49,060 nt of DNA from Alphaproteobacteria bacterium (GTDB lineage: Bacteria > Pseudomonadota > Alphaproteobacteria > Caulobacterales > Aquidulcibacteraceae). The notes beneath the pieces were generated by a model, which had not been told where the DNA came from, did not search any database, and worked only from the letters and a program-made list of their open reading frames with translations. The stretch lies in assembly GCA_027485915.1 (NCBI GenBank), contig JAIXQA010000069.1, forward strand, positions 1 to 49,060, written 5' to 3'. Positions 17,685 through 26,932 of the stretch are shown here, in pieces. Numbering within the stretch: position 1 is the first letter of the stretch; each line of letters begins with the position of its first letter. The position numbers and the translations under genes are program-made.

Positions 17685-18572
17685 ATGAACCAGTGGCAAG
17701 GACTTGATGAATTTGTAGCAATTGCCACAACGGGTTCATTCTCCGGTGGGGCGAAACTTTTAGGTACCTCAACCACCCGCATCAGCCGCGTGATTGTGCA
17801 ATTAGAATCTCGTCTTCAGGCGCAATTATTTGACCGCACCACCCGCAGCGTGAAGCTAACTGATACTGGTCGCGCGATCCTGGAACAATGCCGCCGACTA
17901 TTGTCTGAGCGGGACGATATTCTGGCCTCCGTTACCGCTCAGGGTGAGCCGCGCGGCGAATTGCGCGTAACATGTTCGACCACCATGGGTGAGCGCTATG
18001 TTGCACCTTTGTTACGACGCTTTGCGATGGAAAATCCAGGCTTGAGTGTCGAAATGGATTTAACCAATCGTGTGGTCGACTTAATTGGCGAGGGCTATGA
18101 CTTAGCCATTCGCACCGGCCAAATGCCGGACTCTAGTCTGATCCGAACCCGGGTCGGCTCTCGCGCCCTCCTCACCTGCGCTGCCCCTTCCTACCTTGCA
18201 AGTGCCACAGAGCTTCGACAGGTCGAGCACTTGAAGGACCATGCCTGCTTGCTCGGATCTGCTACCAATTGGCACTTTAAAGATGCGCAAGGTCAGGCGT
18301 TAGAGTTCAAGCCGAGCGGGCGATGGCGCTGCAATAATGGCAATGGTGTCTTGGAAGCGGCGATTGCTGGCATGGGGGTGTGCCAATTACCGGAATTCTA
18401 TGTGTTGCCAGCCCTACGATCTGGAGATCTGGTGGAAGTGCTTGAAGCCTTCAGGCCATCGGAAGAGCCAATCTGGGCGGTTTATCCTCAACGCCGTCAC
18501 TTGTTGCCAAAAGTCCGGGGTGCCGTCAGCCTGATAAAGCGCGAACTCGCTGCCGCGATTGCTCAGCCCTAA
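17685..18572 (+). CDS. LysR family transcriptional regulator
   Basis: A 295-residue LysR protein. The N-terminal winged HTH is at residues 1-60 (ATTGSFSGGAKLLGTSTTRISRVI), then a linker helix, then the periplasmic-binding-like effector domain. It is divergent from frmA-fghA, so control of that pair is the simplest expectation, as for other LysR-frmA arrangements. The shared 121-bp intergenic space is AT-rich next to its own start. An imperfect dyad TTACC-N7-GGATAA lies at about 17668-17685. The effector (formaldehyde adduct or related) is inference. Confidence 0.88.
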   Translation: MNQWQGLDEFVAIATTGSFSGGAKLLGTSTTRISRVIVQLESRLQAQLFDRTTRSVKLTDTGRAILEQCRRLLSERDDILASVTAQGEPRGELRVTCSTTMGERYVAPLLRRFAMENPGLSVEMDLTNRVVDLIGEGYDLAIRTGQMPDSSLIRTRVGSRALLTCAAPSYLASATELRQVEHLKDHACLLGSATNWHFKDAQGQALEFKPSGRWRCNNGNGVLEAAIAGMGVCQLPEFYVLPALRSGDLVEVLEAFRPSEEPIWAVYPQRRHLLPKVRGAVSLIKRELAAAIAQP

Positions 18573-18696
18573 TTTTGGGGTCCTCTCAAGTCAGTTGCCA
18601 CCCATATTCCCGATTGACGTTGCCGCCCGAGCAAAGGCAAGTTGAAGTCCATAAAAGCGCGTCGAAAATAGGCGGCAAATCTTTGGGAGGCACATC

Positions 18697-20688
18697 ATGA
18701 CCACATCCATCCGCAAGTCCGCACATCTGCGCTCGACAGCTGGTGCGCTTTTAAGCTTCGGATTAGTTGTTTGGTCGCCCGTAGCGCAGGCCCAAACCAG
18801 CGGTGCTGCAACCCCCCAAACTATCGCCGCCAATAAGGCTTTCTCCGCCACCCTGCCTTGGAGCAATACCAGCGAAGATGAATTGGCCAAGCGCGGCTTT
18901 GTTGCCACCTTGGAAGACCCGCTCATTCGCAATGCCGCGGGCAAGGTCGTTCTTGACCTTTCCGCGTATGATTTCGCCAAAGGCCCCGCGCCAGAGACCG
19001 CCAATCCCAGCCTTTGGCGACATGCGGCGTTGTTACGCCTGCACGGCCTGTTCAAAGTCGCCCCGAAAATCTGGCAAGTTCGCGGCTTTGATATTTCGGT
19101 CATGTCGATCATTGAGACCGACACGGGCTATATCATCATTGACCCCCTGACAGTGGCCGAGACCGCGAAAGCCGCGATGGGCCTCGTGAAGAAACATGTT
19201 GGCGATAAGCCAATCCATGCGGTGATCTATACCCACAGCCACGCCGATCATTTTGGCGGCGTCAAAGGCGTTGTGAGTGAGGCCGATGTTCAATCTGGAA
19301 AAGTCAAAATCATCGCACCTTCCGGCTTTATGGAACATGCTGTCAGCGAGAATTTGATCGCAGGCCCGGCGATGAGCCGTCGCGCGGTCTTCCAGTTTGG
19401 TACCACATTAGAACGTGGCCCAGCGGGCCAAGTAGGAGCCGGGATCGGGATGGAAGTTCCTGTCGGTGGCTCTTTGGGGCTGATTGCCCCAACCGACACG
19501 ATTGAGCGCACTGGCCAGACTATGACAATTGATGGCATGCGCATTGAGTTTCAGGTAACTCCGGGCACCGAAGCGCCGTCTGAAATGAACTTCTTCTTCC
19601 CAGACCTTGGTGCGCTTTGCTTGGCCGAAAATGCCAATGTGACTATGCACAATATCTTACCACCACGTGGGGCCTTAGTGCGCGATGCAAAAGCGTGGGC
19701 AGATTATCTGACCGAAAGCATGACTTTGTTTGGTGGGCGCACAGAGGTCATGTTCGTCTCACATGGCTGGCCACGTTGGGGCCGGCAAGAGGTGGCGACC
19801 TATGTCGCCAATCACCGCGATGCTTATAAGTATCTACACGATCAGTCCGTGCGGCTTATGAACCAAGGCATGACGGCTACCGAGATTGCCGAGACGATTG
19901 CACTTCCTGAGGTCTTGACTCAACAATGGTATAACCATGGCTATTACGGCACGATGAGCCACAATTCAAAGGCCGTCTACCAGCGCTATCTTGGTTGGTA
20001 TGATGCCAACCCAGCCAATTTGAACCCTTTGCCGCCCGAGGCAGTTGCCAAGCGCTATATCGACGCAATGGGCGGGGCCGAAAGGGCCCTTGGCATAGCC
20101 AAGGCCGCCTTTGAGGCAGGCGACTATCGCTGGTCGGCTGAGCTGGCAAGCCGCATCGTCTTTGCCGAGGGCACCAATAAATCTGCCCGAGAACTTCTGG
20201 CCCAATCCTTTGAGCAAATGGGCTATCAGGCTGAGAGCATGTTGTGGCGCAATATGTATCTTAATGGGGCGCAAGAAGCCCGCAAGATCCCCAATGTGCC
20301 CAATGCTGGCACGGTCGCGCCCGATATGATCAGCGCCATTTCTACCCCACAATTATTTGACCTCTTGGCCATTCGTGTTGACCCCGAAAAAGCCAAGGGC
20401 AAGAATATCGCGGTTGCCTTTGTATTCCCAGACCGAAACGAGCGCTATCGCTTGGTGTTGCGGAATTCGGTCATGGTCAATGAAGGGCCGAGCACAGAGC
20501 CTGTCGACGCCACCGTGACCATGCCGAGGCCCGCCTTCCTTGGCATGCTGTTTTCCGGCACCAGTCCGGCAAGCCTTGTCATGCGCGGGGTGATGAAGAT
20601 AGATGGCAAAACCGATGCCTTACGCGCCTTCATGGGCAGCCTGGACACCGCTGAGCCCAAAGCCCCTTTCCCGATCGTGACACCCTAA
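18697..20688 (+). CDS. Secreted alkylsulfatase (SdsA1-like, MBL fold)
   Basis: A 663-residue enzyme with a signal peptide (residues 1-32, cut after AQA). Its metallo-beta-lactamase core carries the dizinc motif THSHADHFGG at residues 179-188. The NILPPRGALVRDAKAWADYL and SHGWPRWG segments are typical of class III alkylsulfatases. They are followed by an alkylsulfatase dimerisation domain and a C-terminal SCP2-like domain. It hydrolyses primary alkyl sulfates such as dodecyl sulfate to alcohol and sulfate, so the cell can use or detoxify sulfated surfactants, probably in the periplasm. GGGAGG lies upstream of the ATG. No partner gene is adjacent. Confidence 0.92.
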   Translation: MTTSIRKSAHLRSTAGALLSFGLVVWSPVAQAQTSGAATPQTIAANKAFSATLPWSNTSEDELAKRGFVATLEDPLIRNAAGKVVLDLSAYDFAKGPAPETANPSLWRHAALLRLHGLFKVAPKIWQVRGFDISVMSIIETDTGYIIIDPLTVAETAKAAMGLVKKHVGDKPIHAVIYTHSHADHFGGVKGVVSEADVQSGKVKIIAPSGFMEHAVSENLIAGPAMSRRAVFQFGTTLERGPAGQVGAGIGMEVPVGGSLGLIAPTDTIERTGQTMTIDGMRIEFQVTPGTEAPSEMNFFFPDLGALCLAENANVTMHNILPPRGALVRDAKAWADYLTESMTLFGGRTEVMFVSHGWPRWGRQEVATYVANHRDAYKYLHDQSVRLMNQGMTATEIAETIALPEVLTQQWYNHGYYGTMSHNSKAVYQRYLGWYDANPANLNPLPPEAVAKRYIDAMGGAERALGIAKAAFEAGDYRWSAELASRIVFAEGTNKSARELLAQSFEQMGYQAESMLWRNMYLNGAQEARKIPNVPNAGTVAPDMISAISTPQLFDLLAIRVDPEKAKGKNIAVAFVFPDRNERYRLVLRNSVMVNEGPSTEPVDATVTMPRPAFLGMLFSGTSPASLVMRGVMKIDGKTDALRAFMGSLDTAEPKAPFPIVTP

Positions 20689-20881
20689 CGAGACGGCCCC
20701 GTTAAATTGGGACATGTTCTTTATCGTGAGGCAAAAGCTGTCATCAATAAAATAGAATAGATGGGCAAATTTTGAAGAAATAAATCATTGCTGTAGGTGG
20801 TAATGCCAAATCAATCACTGGCACGTAACACAATATCAATATTACCTGATTATTACAAAAAATGATAAGAAGGTATTTGGG

Positions 20882-21184
20882 ATGACTCTGGAAGAAAAAA
20901 TAAGCGCTCTAAGCGAAGAATATCGAGACCACATTCGTCCCGAATTAGAAGTCCTTCGAGCCTATATCTCGCGCCTTCAAAGCGGAGATTATACGCCTGA
21001 AGATTTGCGAGCGCTGCAACAATTGGCCCATATGCAGTCAGGTTCTGCCGGTTCGTTTGGCTATGAGCAGCTCGCAGAAGCGGCGAAGGCAACAGACGTT
21101 GCCATGATTCAGGGGCTGGCAATCCCTGATTTGGTGCAACGTCTGAAGGCTTGGGAAACAGCCTTGAACGCCACGCTAGCTTGA
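20882..21184 (+). CDS. Hpt domain phosphotransfer protein
   Basis: A 100-residue all-helical protein. The segment LAHMQSGSAGSFG at residues 48-60 matches the Hpt phosphorelay motif, with His50 as the expected phosphoacceptor. Ser replaces the usual Lys three residues later, which is tolerated in some Hpt proteins. It has no other domain. It is followed eight bases later by a receiver-only response regulator, so the two probably exchange phosphoryl groups. The start has AAGAAGG eight bases upstream. The partner kinase is not in this pair; the regB kinase downstream has no receiver domain and is not an obvious donor. Confidence 0.8.
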   Translation: MTLEEKISALSEEYRDHIRPELEVLRAYISRLQSGDYTPEDLRALQQLAHMQSGSAGSFGYEQLAEAAKATDVAMIQGLAIPDLVQRLKAWETALNATLA

Positions 21185-21192
21185 ACCAGTCG

Positions 21193-21675
21193 ATGCAGCC
21201 GTTCCCCCAATCCCCCCAGCGAAACTATATCCGCAATCTGGATCGTCTGAGCGTGCTAATCGCGGATGACGACCCGTTTGTTGGCCGGCTTATCACCGCA
21301 ATTCTCCAAGACTCGGGCATCTACAATGTGCATTCGGTCAAAGATGGTGAGGAAGCCTTCAATCTGTTGAAAGAACGCTCTTTTGATTTAGCCATTTTGG
21401 ACATTCACATGCCTTTCGTGAATGGCATCGCATTGTCGGCCCAAATCAGGGCTCTCGACCGACTGCAGCGTCGGCGCACTGGTATCATTATCATGACGAC
21501 CCATTGCGACGCGACTCTGGTGCCGTTTGTCAGGGCCAATGAGGTGGATCAGCTTTGCCTAAAGCCGCTGGCGCGAGCCAATCTCATTCAACGAATCATG
21601 TCCGCCCTGTCCCCACGAAACCAATCACAACGAGAGCCTGAACCAGATACTGAGCTCAACGCGTTATGGATCTAG
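21193..21675 (+). CDS. Single-domain response regulator
   Basis: A 160-residue protein made of a receiver domain with short tails. It has the acidic pocket ADDD (residues 24-27), phosphoacceptor Asp70 in LAILDIHMP, the switch Thr in MTTH and Lys in LKPL. There is no DNA-binding or enzymatic output domain, so it acts by protein contact or as a phosphate sink in a relay with the Hpt protein encoded just upstream. I chose the ATG at 21193. A TTG at 21151 would extend it by 14 residues and overlap the Hpt gene, and neither has a strong ribosome site. Confidence 0.8.
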   Translation: MQPFPQSPQRNYIRNLDRLSVLIADDDPFVGRLITAILQDSGIYNVHSVKDGEEAFNLLKERSFDLAILDIHMPFVNGIALSAQIRALDRLQRRRTGIIIMTTHCDATLVPFVRANEVDQLCLKPLARANLIQRIMSALSPRNQSQREPEPDTELNALWI

Positions 21676-21803
21676 CAGTAGGCTTTGCGCATGAGGGTGC
21701 TCTCGGTCAGGACTGCAGCACCTGAGTTGTGGCGGTTAAATCACGGAGACAGCCATCGCCACAGACGCAGCGAGAGCTCTAGCGCATAGGAGGGCGCTGG
21801 CCC

Positions 21804-22014
21804 CTATCTTTTTTTGGCTTCTTCAACCTTGCTAGCCGGCAAGATATGGACACAGATCAATCTATCTTCGACGAAGTAACGTTGCGCCAAGGCTTGTAAA
21901 TCTTGGCGCGTCAAGGCGCGCAATGTGGGCGCGGAGTCTAAACGATCCTGCCAAGGGCGCACCCGCACACTCACCCTTGATTTGCACATCGCGCGGATCG
22001 GTGGCTAAACTGGT
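21804..22014 (-). pseudogene. Decayed C-terminal fragment of an M16 (insulinase-like) peptidase
   Basis: On the minus strand, positions 21804-21970 read PWQDRLDSAPTLRALTR followed by DLQALAQRYF and a HILPA ending. This is the typical C-terminus of M16 zinc proteases. Just upstream, a different frame (about 21965-22010) reads LATDPRDVQ, which also fits the family at the matching distance, implying a frameshift. The rest of the gene (about 85-95 percent) is missing, and regB begins on the other strand at 22059. It is a deletion remnant with no expected function. Confidence 0.6.
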
Positions 22015-22058
22015 GCGGCAATCTATCGCATGAGGATGAAGCAAAAGGCGTTGGGCGA

Positions 22059-23441
22059 ATGGCGACAGGTGCTTATGCTGCGCGGATGGACAAACTATCG
22101 AAAGATCAAGAGATTATCGCGGCTGCGATTGCGATTAATGCCCCCTTCGTTGGCCGTCTTCGATCGCGGACCTTGGTCGGCTCCCGCTGGTTTGCCCTCA
22201 TTGGGCAATTCATCACCGTTCTGGTGGTGCATTTTGGCTTTAAGTTCGAATTGCCGCTGTTGGCGTGTCTATTGACCATTGCAGCCAATATCACGCTCAA
22301 TATCATCATCACGGTTGGCTTGCCGGCCCAACGCTTGGTGCGCCAGTGGGAGGCAGCTGCCCAACTTACTTTTGATGTTTTGCAGCTGGCCTTACTGCTT
22401 TATCTGACCGGTGGTATTGCTAACCCCTTCTGTCTGCTACTCATTGCACCAGCCACGATTGCAGCTTCCACCCTGCAACCGCGCTGGACGCTGAGCATTA
22501 TTGCGGTAACGATTTTGAGCGTCGGGGTGCTGGCGCTTTATTCCTATCCATTGCCTTGGCTTCCTGCCGGCAGCTTTATGATGCCGGCGCTTTATCAATT
22601 CGCCATGGCGTTTGCGATCATCATCGGCCTGTTGTTTACCGCGAGCTATGCATGGCGCGTATCACTGGAAGAAAGTCAATTGGCCGATGCGCTAATTGCT
22701 ACCCAAGAAGTGCTGGCGCGCGAACAAAGGCTCGCGGCTTTAGGCGGTCTTGCTGCGGCGGCGGCGCACGAATTGGGCACGCCTCTGGCGACCATCCAAG
22801 TCACCGCCAAAGAAATGCTGCGCTCGCTGCCGCCCAATAGCCTTGATATGGAAGATGCCGAACTCATCCTGTCGCAAGCCCAGCGTTGCCGTGAAATTTT
22901 GCGCAATCTTACCAATCAAAAGGAGATTCCAGAATCTGTCACCGATACCCTGCCTTTTGGCCAGTTATTGGAAGAAGTGGCCGAGCGCCACCCCGAGATG
23001 GGGCATAAGGCCGTGCTATTTGATATTCAGGGCCCTGAGGGAGCGGGCGAACTGATGGTGATCCGTAAGCCTGCAATTCTCTACGGCCTTGGCAATATGC
23101 TGGAGAATGCCATTCATTATGCAAACCAAGCCGTCACGGTTTCCGCCAAATGGGACCAACGCAGCGTGCGGGTAACAATCACCGACGATGGTCCCGGCTT
23201 CGATGAGGCCATCCTCGACCGTTTGGGTGAGCCCTATGTGTCAACGACCCTCCAAGGTTCGGCTTCCGCGAACGCGCGTGAAGGGATGGGCCTCGGCTTT
23301 TTCATCGCTAAAACCCTGCTGGAGAGATCGGGCGGGCAAGTTTCTTTCTGGAATGGGGTGGGTCCTGGACGGGGGGCTGTGGTGCAGACGGTTTGGCCCT
23401 ATGCGGCGATTGCCGCAGAACCTTGGGATTCGGCGGCTTAA
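22059..23441 (+). CDS. regB: Redox-sensing histidine kinase RegB/PrrB
   Basis: A 460-residue membrane kinase. Six hydrophobic segments occupy residues about 45-200, containing the quinone-site heptapeptide GGIANPF at 118-124 that is diagnostic for RegB. The H-box AAAHELGTPLATIQ has phospho-His237. The redox-switch cysteine is Cys277 in AQRCREIL. The ATPase domain shows NMLENAIHYA, DDGPGF and GMGLGFFIAK. RegB autophosphorylates under reducing conditions and passes phosphate to RegA, controlling respiration, carbon and hydrogen metabolism. The cognate regA follows after 54 bp. The senC gene often found in this cluster is absent. An ATG nine codons downstream (22086) is an alternative start. Confidence 0.93.
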   Translation: MATGAYAARMDKLSKDQEIIAAAIAINAPFVGRLRSRTLVGSRWFALIGQFITVLVVHFGFKFELPLLACLLTIAANITLNIIITVGLPAQRLVRQWEAAAQLTFDVLQLALLLYLTGGIANPFCLLLIAPATIAASTLQPRWTLSIIAVTILSVGVLALYSYPLPWLPAGSFMMPALYQFAMAFAIIIGLLFTASYAWRVSLEESQLADALIATQEVLAREQRLAALGGLAAAAAHELGTPLATIQVTAKEMLRSLPPNSLDMEDAELILSQAQRCREILRNLTNQKEIPESVTDTLPFGQLLEEVAERHPEMGHKAVLFDIQGPEGAGELMVIRKPAILYGLGNMLENAIHYANQAVTVSAKWDQRSVRVTITDDGPGFDEAILDRLGEPYVSTTLQGSASANAREGMGLGFFIAKTLLERSGGQVSFWNGVGPGRGAVVQTVWPYAAIAAEPWDSAA

Positions 23442-23495
23442 GGCCTGCGACTTCTTGTCACTTGCAGATCTGCCAGATTAGGTTCACTGAAAATC

Positions 23496-24050
23496 ATGGC
23501 CACAGAAACAACCATTGACACCTTTGCTGATCGCTCCCTTCTTGTGATGGATGACGACGCGCCTTTGAGAAACCGATTGGCGCGCGCGCTCGAAAGCCGC
23601 GGCTTCTCAGTTAAGACCGCTGCGGGCGTGGAAGAGGCAATGACGATTGCGCGCGTCGATCCCCCGGCCTTTGCAGTCTTGGACTTGCGCTTAGAAGATG
23701 GGTCGGGACTATCTGTGGTGGAAGAGCTTCATGTCCGCCGCCCAGATGCACGTGTGGTTATGCTGACGGGCTATGGAAATATCGCGACTGCGGTGGCTGC
23801 CGTAAAGGCCGGCGCGGTTGATTATCTGTCGAAGCCTGCCGATGCAGACGATGTCGTCAAAGCCTTGCTCGCCCAAGCGGATCACTTACCCGACCCCCCA
23901 GCGAACCCCATGAGTGCAGACCGCATTCGCTGGGAACATATTCAGCGTGTGTTTGAACTCTGCGGTCATAATGTCTCTGAAACCGCGCGCCGCTTGAACA
24001 TGCATCGCCGCACCTTGCAGCGCATTTTGGCCAAGCGCGCGCCGCGCTGA
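23496..24050 (+). CDS. regA: Global redox response regulator RegA/PrrA
   Basis: A 184-residue response regulator. Its receiver domain has MDDDAPL at the acidic pocket and phosphoacceptor Asp63 (VLDLRLEDG). A proline-containing linker follows, then the Fis-type helix-turn-helix NVSETARRLNMHRRTLQRIL with the near-invariant C-terminus LAKRAPR. These are exact RegA/PrrA/ActR hallmarks. It binds promoters of redox-regulated genes in alphaproteobacteria. It is encoded directly after its kinase. Confidence 0.95.
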   Translation: MATETTIDTFADRSLLVMDDDAPLRNRLARALESRGFSVKTAAGVEEAMTIARVDPPAFAVLDLRLEDGSGLSVVEELHVRRPDARVVMLTGYGNIATAVAAVKAGAVDYLSKPADADDVVKALLAQADHLPDPPANPMSADRIRWEHIQRVFELCGHNVSETARRLNMHRRTLQRILAKRAPR

Positions 24051-24150
24051 AGCTTTATACCTTGACGTCGACGCCGTGCTCTCTAACGATAGGGCAAAGG
24101 ATCGCGCGCAGCCCGCGTAGAATCCACTTCATGCTCATAGGACGGCCACT

Positions 24151-25611
24151 TTGGAACATCTTGACGTATTAATCGTGGGCGCTGGTATCTCCGGCATTAG
24201 TGGAGCCTACCACCTAAAGAGCCAGTGCCCCGGCAAAAGCTATGCAATCTTCGAAGGGCGGTCAGCCATAGGTGGCACGTGGGACTTGTTCCGCTATCCG
24301 GGGATCAGGTCCGACTCTGACATGTATACATTGGGCTTTTCGTTCAAACCCTGGACCGAAGCCAAAGCGATTGCAGACGGTCCGTCTATCCTAAATTATC
24401 TGCACGAGACAGCGGACGAACATGCGATTAAATCCAAGATCCGTTTGAACCACCGCGTGGTGTCAGCGTCTTGGGATTCCGCTACCGCACGCTGGACGAT
24501 TGATTACACGTCCGGCGAAGCCCAAGAAAAAGGGCAATTGACCTGCAACTTCCTTTATATGTGCACGGGCTATTATAACTACAGCCAAGCCCACCGCCCC
24601 GAATTTGCGGGCGAAGCAAACTTTAAAGGCCAGATTATCCACCCGCAATTCTGGCCAGAGAATCTCGATTATCGTGGCAAGAAAGTCGTGATCATCGGCA
24701 GTGGTGCAACCGCGGTTACCTTGGTGCCAGCTATGGCGGACCAAGCCGCCCATGTCACCATGCTGCAGCGCTCGCCAACTTATGTTGTCTCGCGGCCGGG
24801 CGAGGACGCGTTTGCCAACTGGTTGCGAAAAGTCCTACCAGGCAAACTGGCTTATGGCTTGATCCGTTGGCGCAACGTGCTGTTCCAAATGTATTTCTAT
24901 ACGATGGCGCGCAAGCACCCTGCCCAAGTCAAAGAGCGCCTATTGGGCATGTTGAAAGAGGAATTGCCCGCCGATTTCGATATCAGCAAACACTTCACCC
25001 CGAGCTATAATCCGTGGGATCAACGGCTATGCCTCGTCCCAGACGCGGACCTATTCACGGCCATAAAGGGTGGTAAAGCTGGCGTCGTCACCGATCATAT
25101 TGATCGCTTTGATGAGGGCGGCATTGTGCTAAAGTCTGGCACACGTCTGGATGCCGACATCATCGTGACCGCAACAGGCCTGCAGCTGCAGGTCTTAAGC
25201 GGTGTGCCATTCCAAGTGGACGGCAAGGCCGTGGATTTCGCAAAGACCTTCTCCTACAAAGGTATGATGTATAGCGGCGTGCCAAACTTGGCATCCGCAT
25301 TCGGCTATACCAACGCGTCTTGGACCCTGAAGGCGGATCTAACGGCTGAATATGTATGCCGCCTGATCCAGCATTTGGATGCGACAGGTCAAACAACCTG
25401 CCGACCTGAAAAGGGCAGCGAAGCCTTGGAGCCCGCACCTTGGTTGGATTTCACTTCGGGTTATGTGACCCGCGCGATGGAGAACTTCCCCAAGCAGGGC
25501 CATATCGCGCCTTGGAAAGTGCACCAAAATTATGCGTTGGATCTGATGGCCTTCCGGTTCGGCAAGCTTGAAGATGAGGTCATGCACTTCTCTAAGCCGA
25601 CAGCCGCGTAA
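24151..25611 (+). CDS. Flavin-containing monooxygenase, Baeyer-Villiger type
   Basis: A 486-residue class B flavoprotein monooxygenase. The FAD-binding GAGISGISG is at residues 10-18, followed by GGTWDLFRYPG. The fingerprint FKGQIIHPQFWP (158-169) matches the FxGxxxHxxxWP signature of Baeyer-Villiger monooxygenases. The NADPH fold is at VVIIGSGATAVTL (about 179-191). It inserts oxygen into ketones or oxidises heteroatoms; the substrate is unknown. The start is a TTG at 24151 with AGGACGG upstream. No in-frame ATG lies nearby. It is followed 46 bp later by another FAD protein. Confidence 0.9.
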   Translation: MEHLDVLIVGAGISGISGAYHLKSQCPGKSYAIFEGRSAIGGTWDLFRYPGIRSDSDMYTLGFSFKPWTEAKAIADGPSILNYLHETADEHAIKSKIRLNHRVVSASWDSATARWTIDYTSGEAQEKGQLTCNFLYMCTGYYNYSQAHRPEFAGEANFKGQIIHPQFWPENLDYRGKKVVIIGSGATAVTLVPAMADQAAHVTMLQRSPTYVVSRPGEDAFANWLRKVLPGKLAYGLIRWRNVLFQMYFYTMARKHPAQVKERLLGMLKEELPADFDISKHFTPSYNPWDQRLCLVPDADLFTAIKGGKAGVVTDHIDRFDEGGIVLKSGTRLDADIIVTATGLQLQVLSGVPFQVDGKAVDFAKTFSYKGMMYSGVPNLASAFGYTNASWTLKADLTAEYVCRLIQHLDATGQTTCRPEKGSEALEPAPWLDFTSGYVTRAMENFPKQGHIAPWKVHQNYALDLMAFRFGKLEDEVMHFSKPTAA

Positions 25612-25657
25612 GCGGCTTTAGCCGGCCTCGGATAGACAGGCCCAGCCGACACCTGCC

Positions 25658-26932
25658 ATGAGGGATGCTCCTTGGAATCCTAGTATGAATGCGCAACCTG
25701 CCAAAGCCCCTCCCCTGCCCGTCCTGATCATCGGAGCCGGGCCCTCTGGCCTATTTGCTGCGGAGCTTTTGGCGAAGGCCGGCCATGTTGTGCAAGTATT
25801 TGACGGTATGCCTTCTGTTGGGCGGAAGTTCCTCTTAGCGGGGCGCGGCGGCCTAAACCTTACCCACACCGAAGCGCTGACACAGTTTAAGCCACGCTAT
25901 GGCACTGCCCAAGATTGGGTAGCCCCTTGGGTTGATGCCTTCACGCCCGATGACTTGCGCGCTTGGGCCGAAGGTTTAGGCCAGCCTTTATTCGTCGGCT
26001 CAAGTGGGCGTGTATTCCCCCGAGCCCTGAAAGCTTCACCGCTTCTGCGCGCTTGGCTGCAAAGACTTGCTGACTTGGGCGTTTCCCTAACGACCGGAGC
26101 ACGCTGGATAGGTTTCTCCCAAAGCGGGGCCGCGCAATTTTCCCACCGCGATGGCTCAACCAGCGAACATGAGGGTTCGGCGATCCTATTGGCACTGGGT
26201 GGGGCGTCCTGGCCTAAACTTGGGGCCGATGGCGCTTGGACACCAATCCTGCATGAGATCGGCGTGGGTATTACCCCGTTAGAAGCGTCGAATGTGGGCG
26301 TACTGGCTGCTTGGACGGCAACCTTGAAGTCGGGTTTTGGCGGTGCCGTCCTGAAAAATATCGAAGTGCGCTTAAATGAAGCCCGAGCACGTGGTGATCT
26401 GGTCATCACAAGCACCGGGCTTGAAGGCGGGCCGATTTACGCTTTATCTCCGGCGCTGCGCGCCGCCCTAACCGCAGGGCCCTGCCACATCCAAATTGAT
26501 CTGCGTCCTGATTTGGAGACCGAAGCACTTGCGCAGCGCCTCGTCAAAGCCAAAGCGGGTCAGTCGATTTCAACGGCGCTTAAGAGCCATCTGAAACTTG
26601 CCCCCCCAGCCATCGCCCTCATGCGGGAGGCGACCGGCAATAAGCTCCCCACCACAGCCATGGGGTTGGCGCGTTTGATCAAGGCCACACCCATTGAGCT
26701 CAATGGCCTCGCAAGCCTAGACCGTGCAATTTCTACGGCTGGTGGAATCCATCCAGACAGTGTGGATGGGCACCTGATGCTGAAGGCCAAGCCCGGCATC
26801 TTTGTTGCGGGCGAAATGCTGGATTGGGATGCCCCGACAGGGGGCTATTTGTTGCAAGCCTGCTTTTCAAGCGCGCAGCACGCCGCCAAAGGCATCGCCG
26901 CCTGGGTTGATGCGCATTCTGGTCAGAACTGA
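25658..26932 (+). CDS. NAD(P)/FAD-dependent oxidoreductase, HI0933/YhiN-like (TIGR03862)
   Basis: A 424-residue flavoprotein. The N-terminal Rossmann motif [16 protein letters not shown] and the [18 protein letters not shown] block define the HI0933/YhiN family. The C-terminal [22 protein letters not shown]-like region closes the FAD site. The cellular role of this family is not established. The first ATG is at 25658. A second at 25685 would remove nine residues, and neither has a clear ribosome site. Its end overlaps the convergent nagA end by ten bases. Confidence 0.82.
   Translation: [424 protein letters not shown]

Noticed and set aside
23655-23671. GATCCCCCG match to the iteron core in regA, and another in glgX near 44117
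   Set aside because: Only the 9-bp core matches and both sit in conserved coding sequence. The GTGGGT prefix that defines the outlying iterons is missing.
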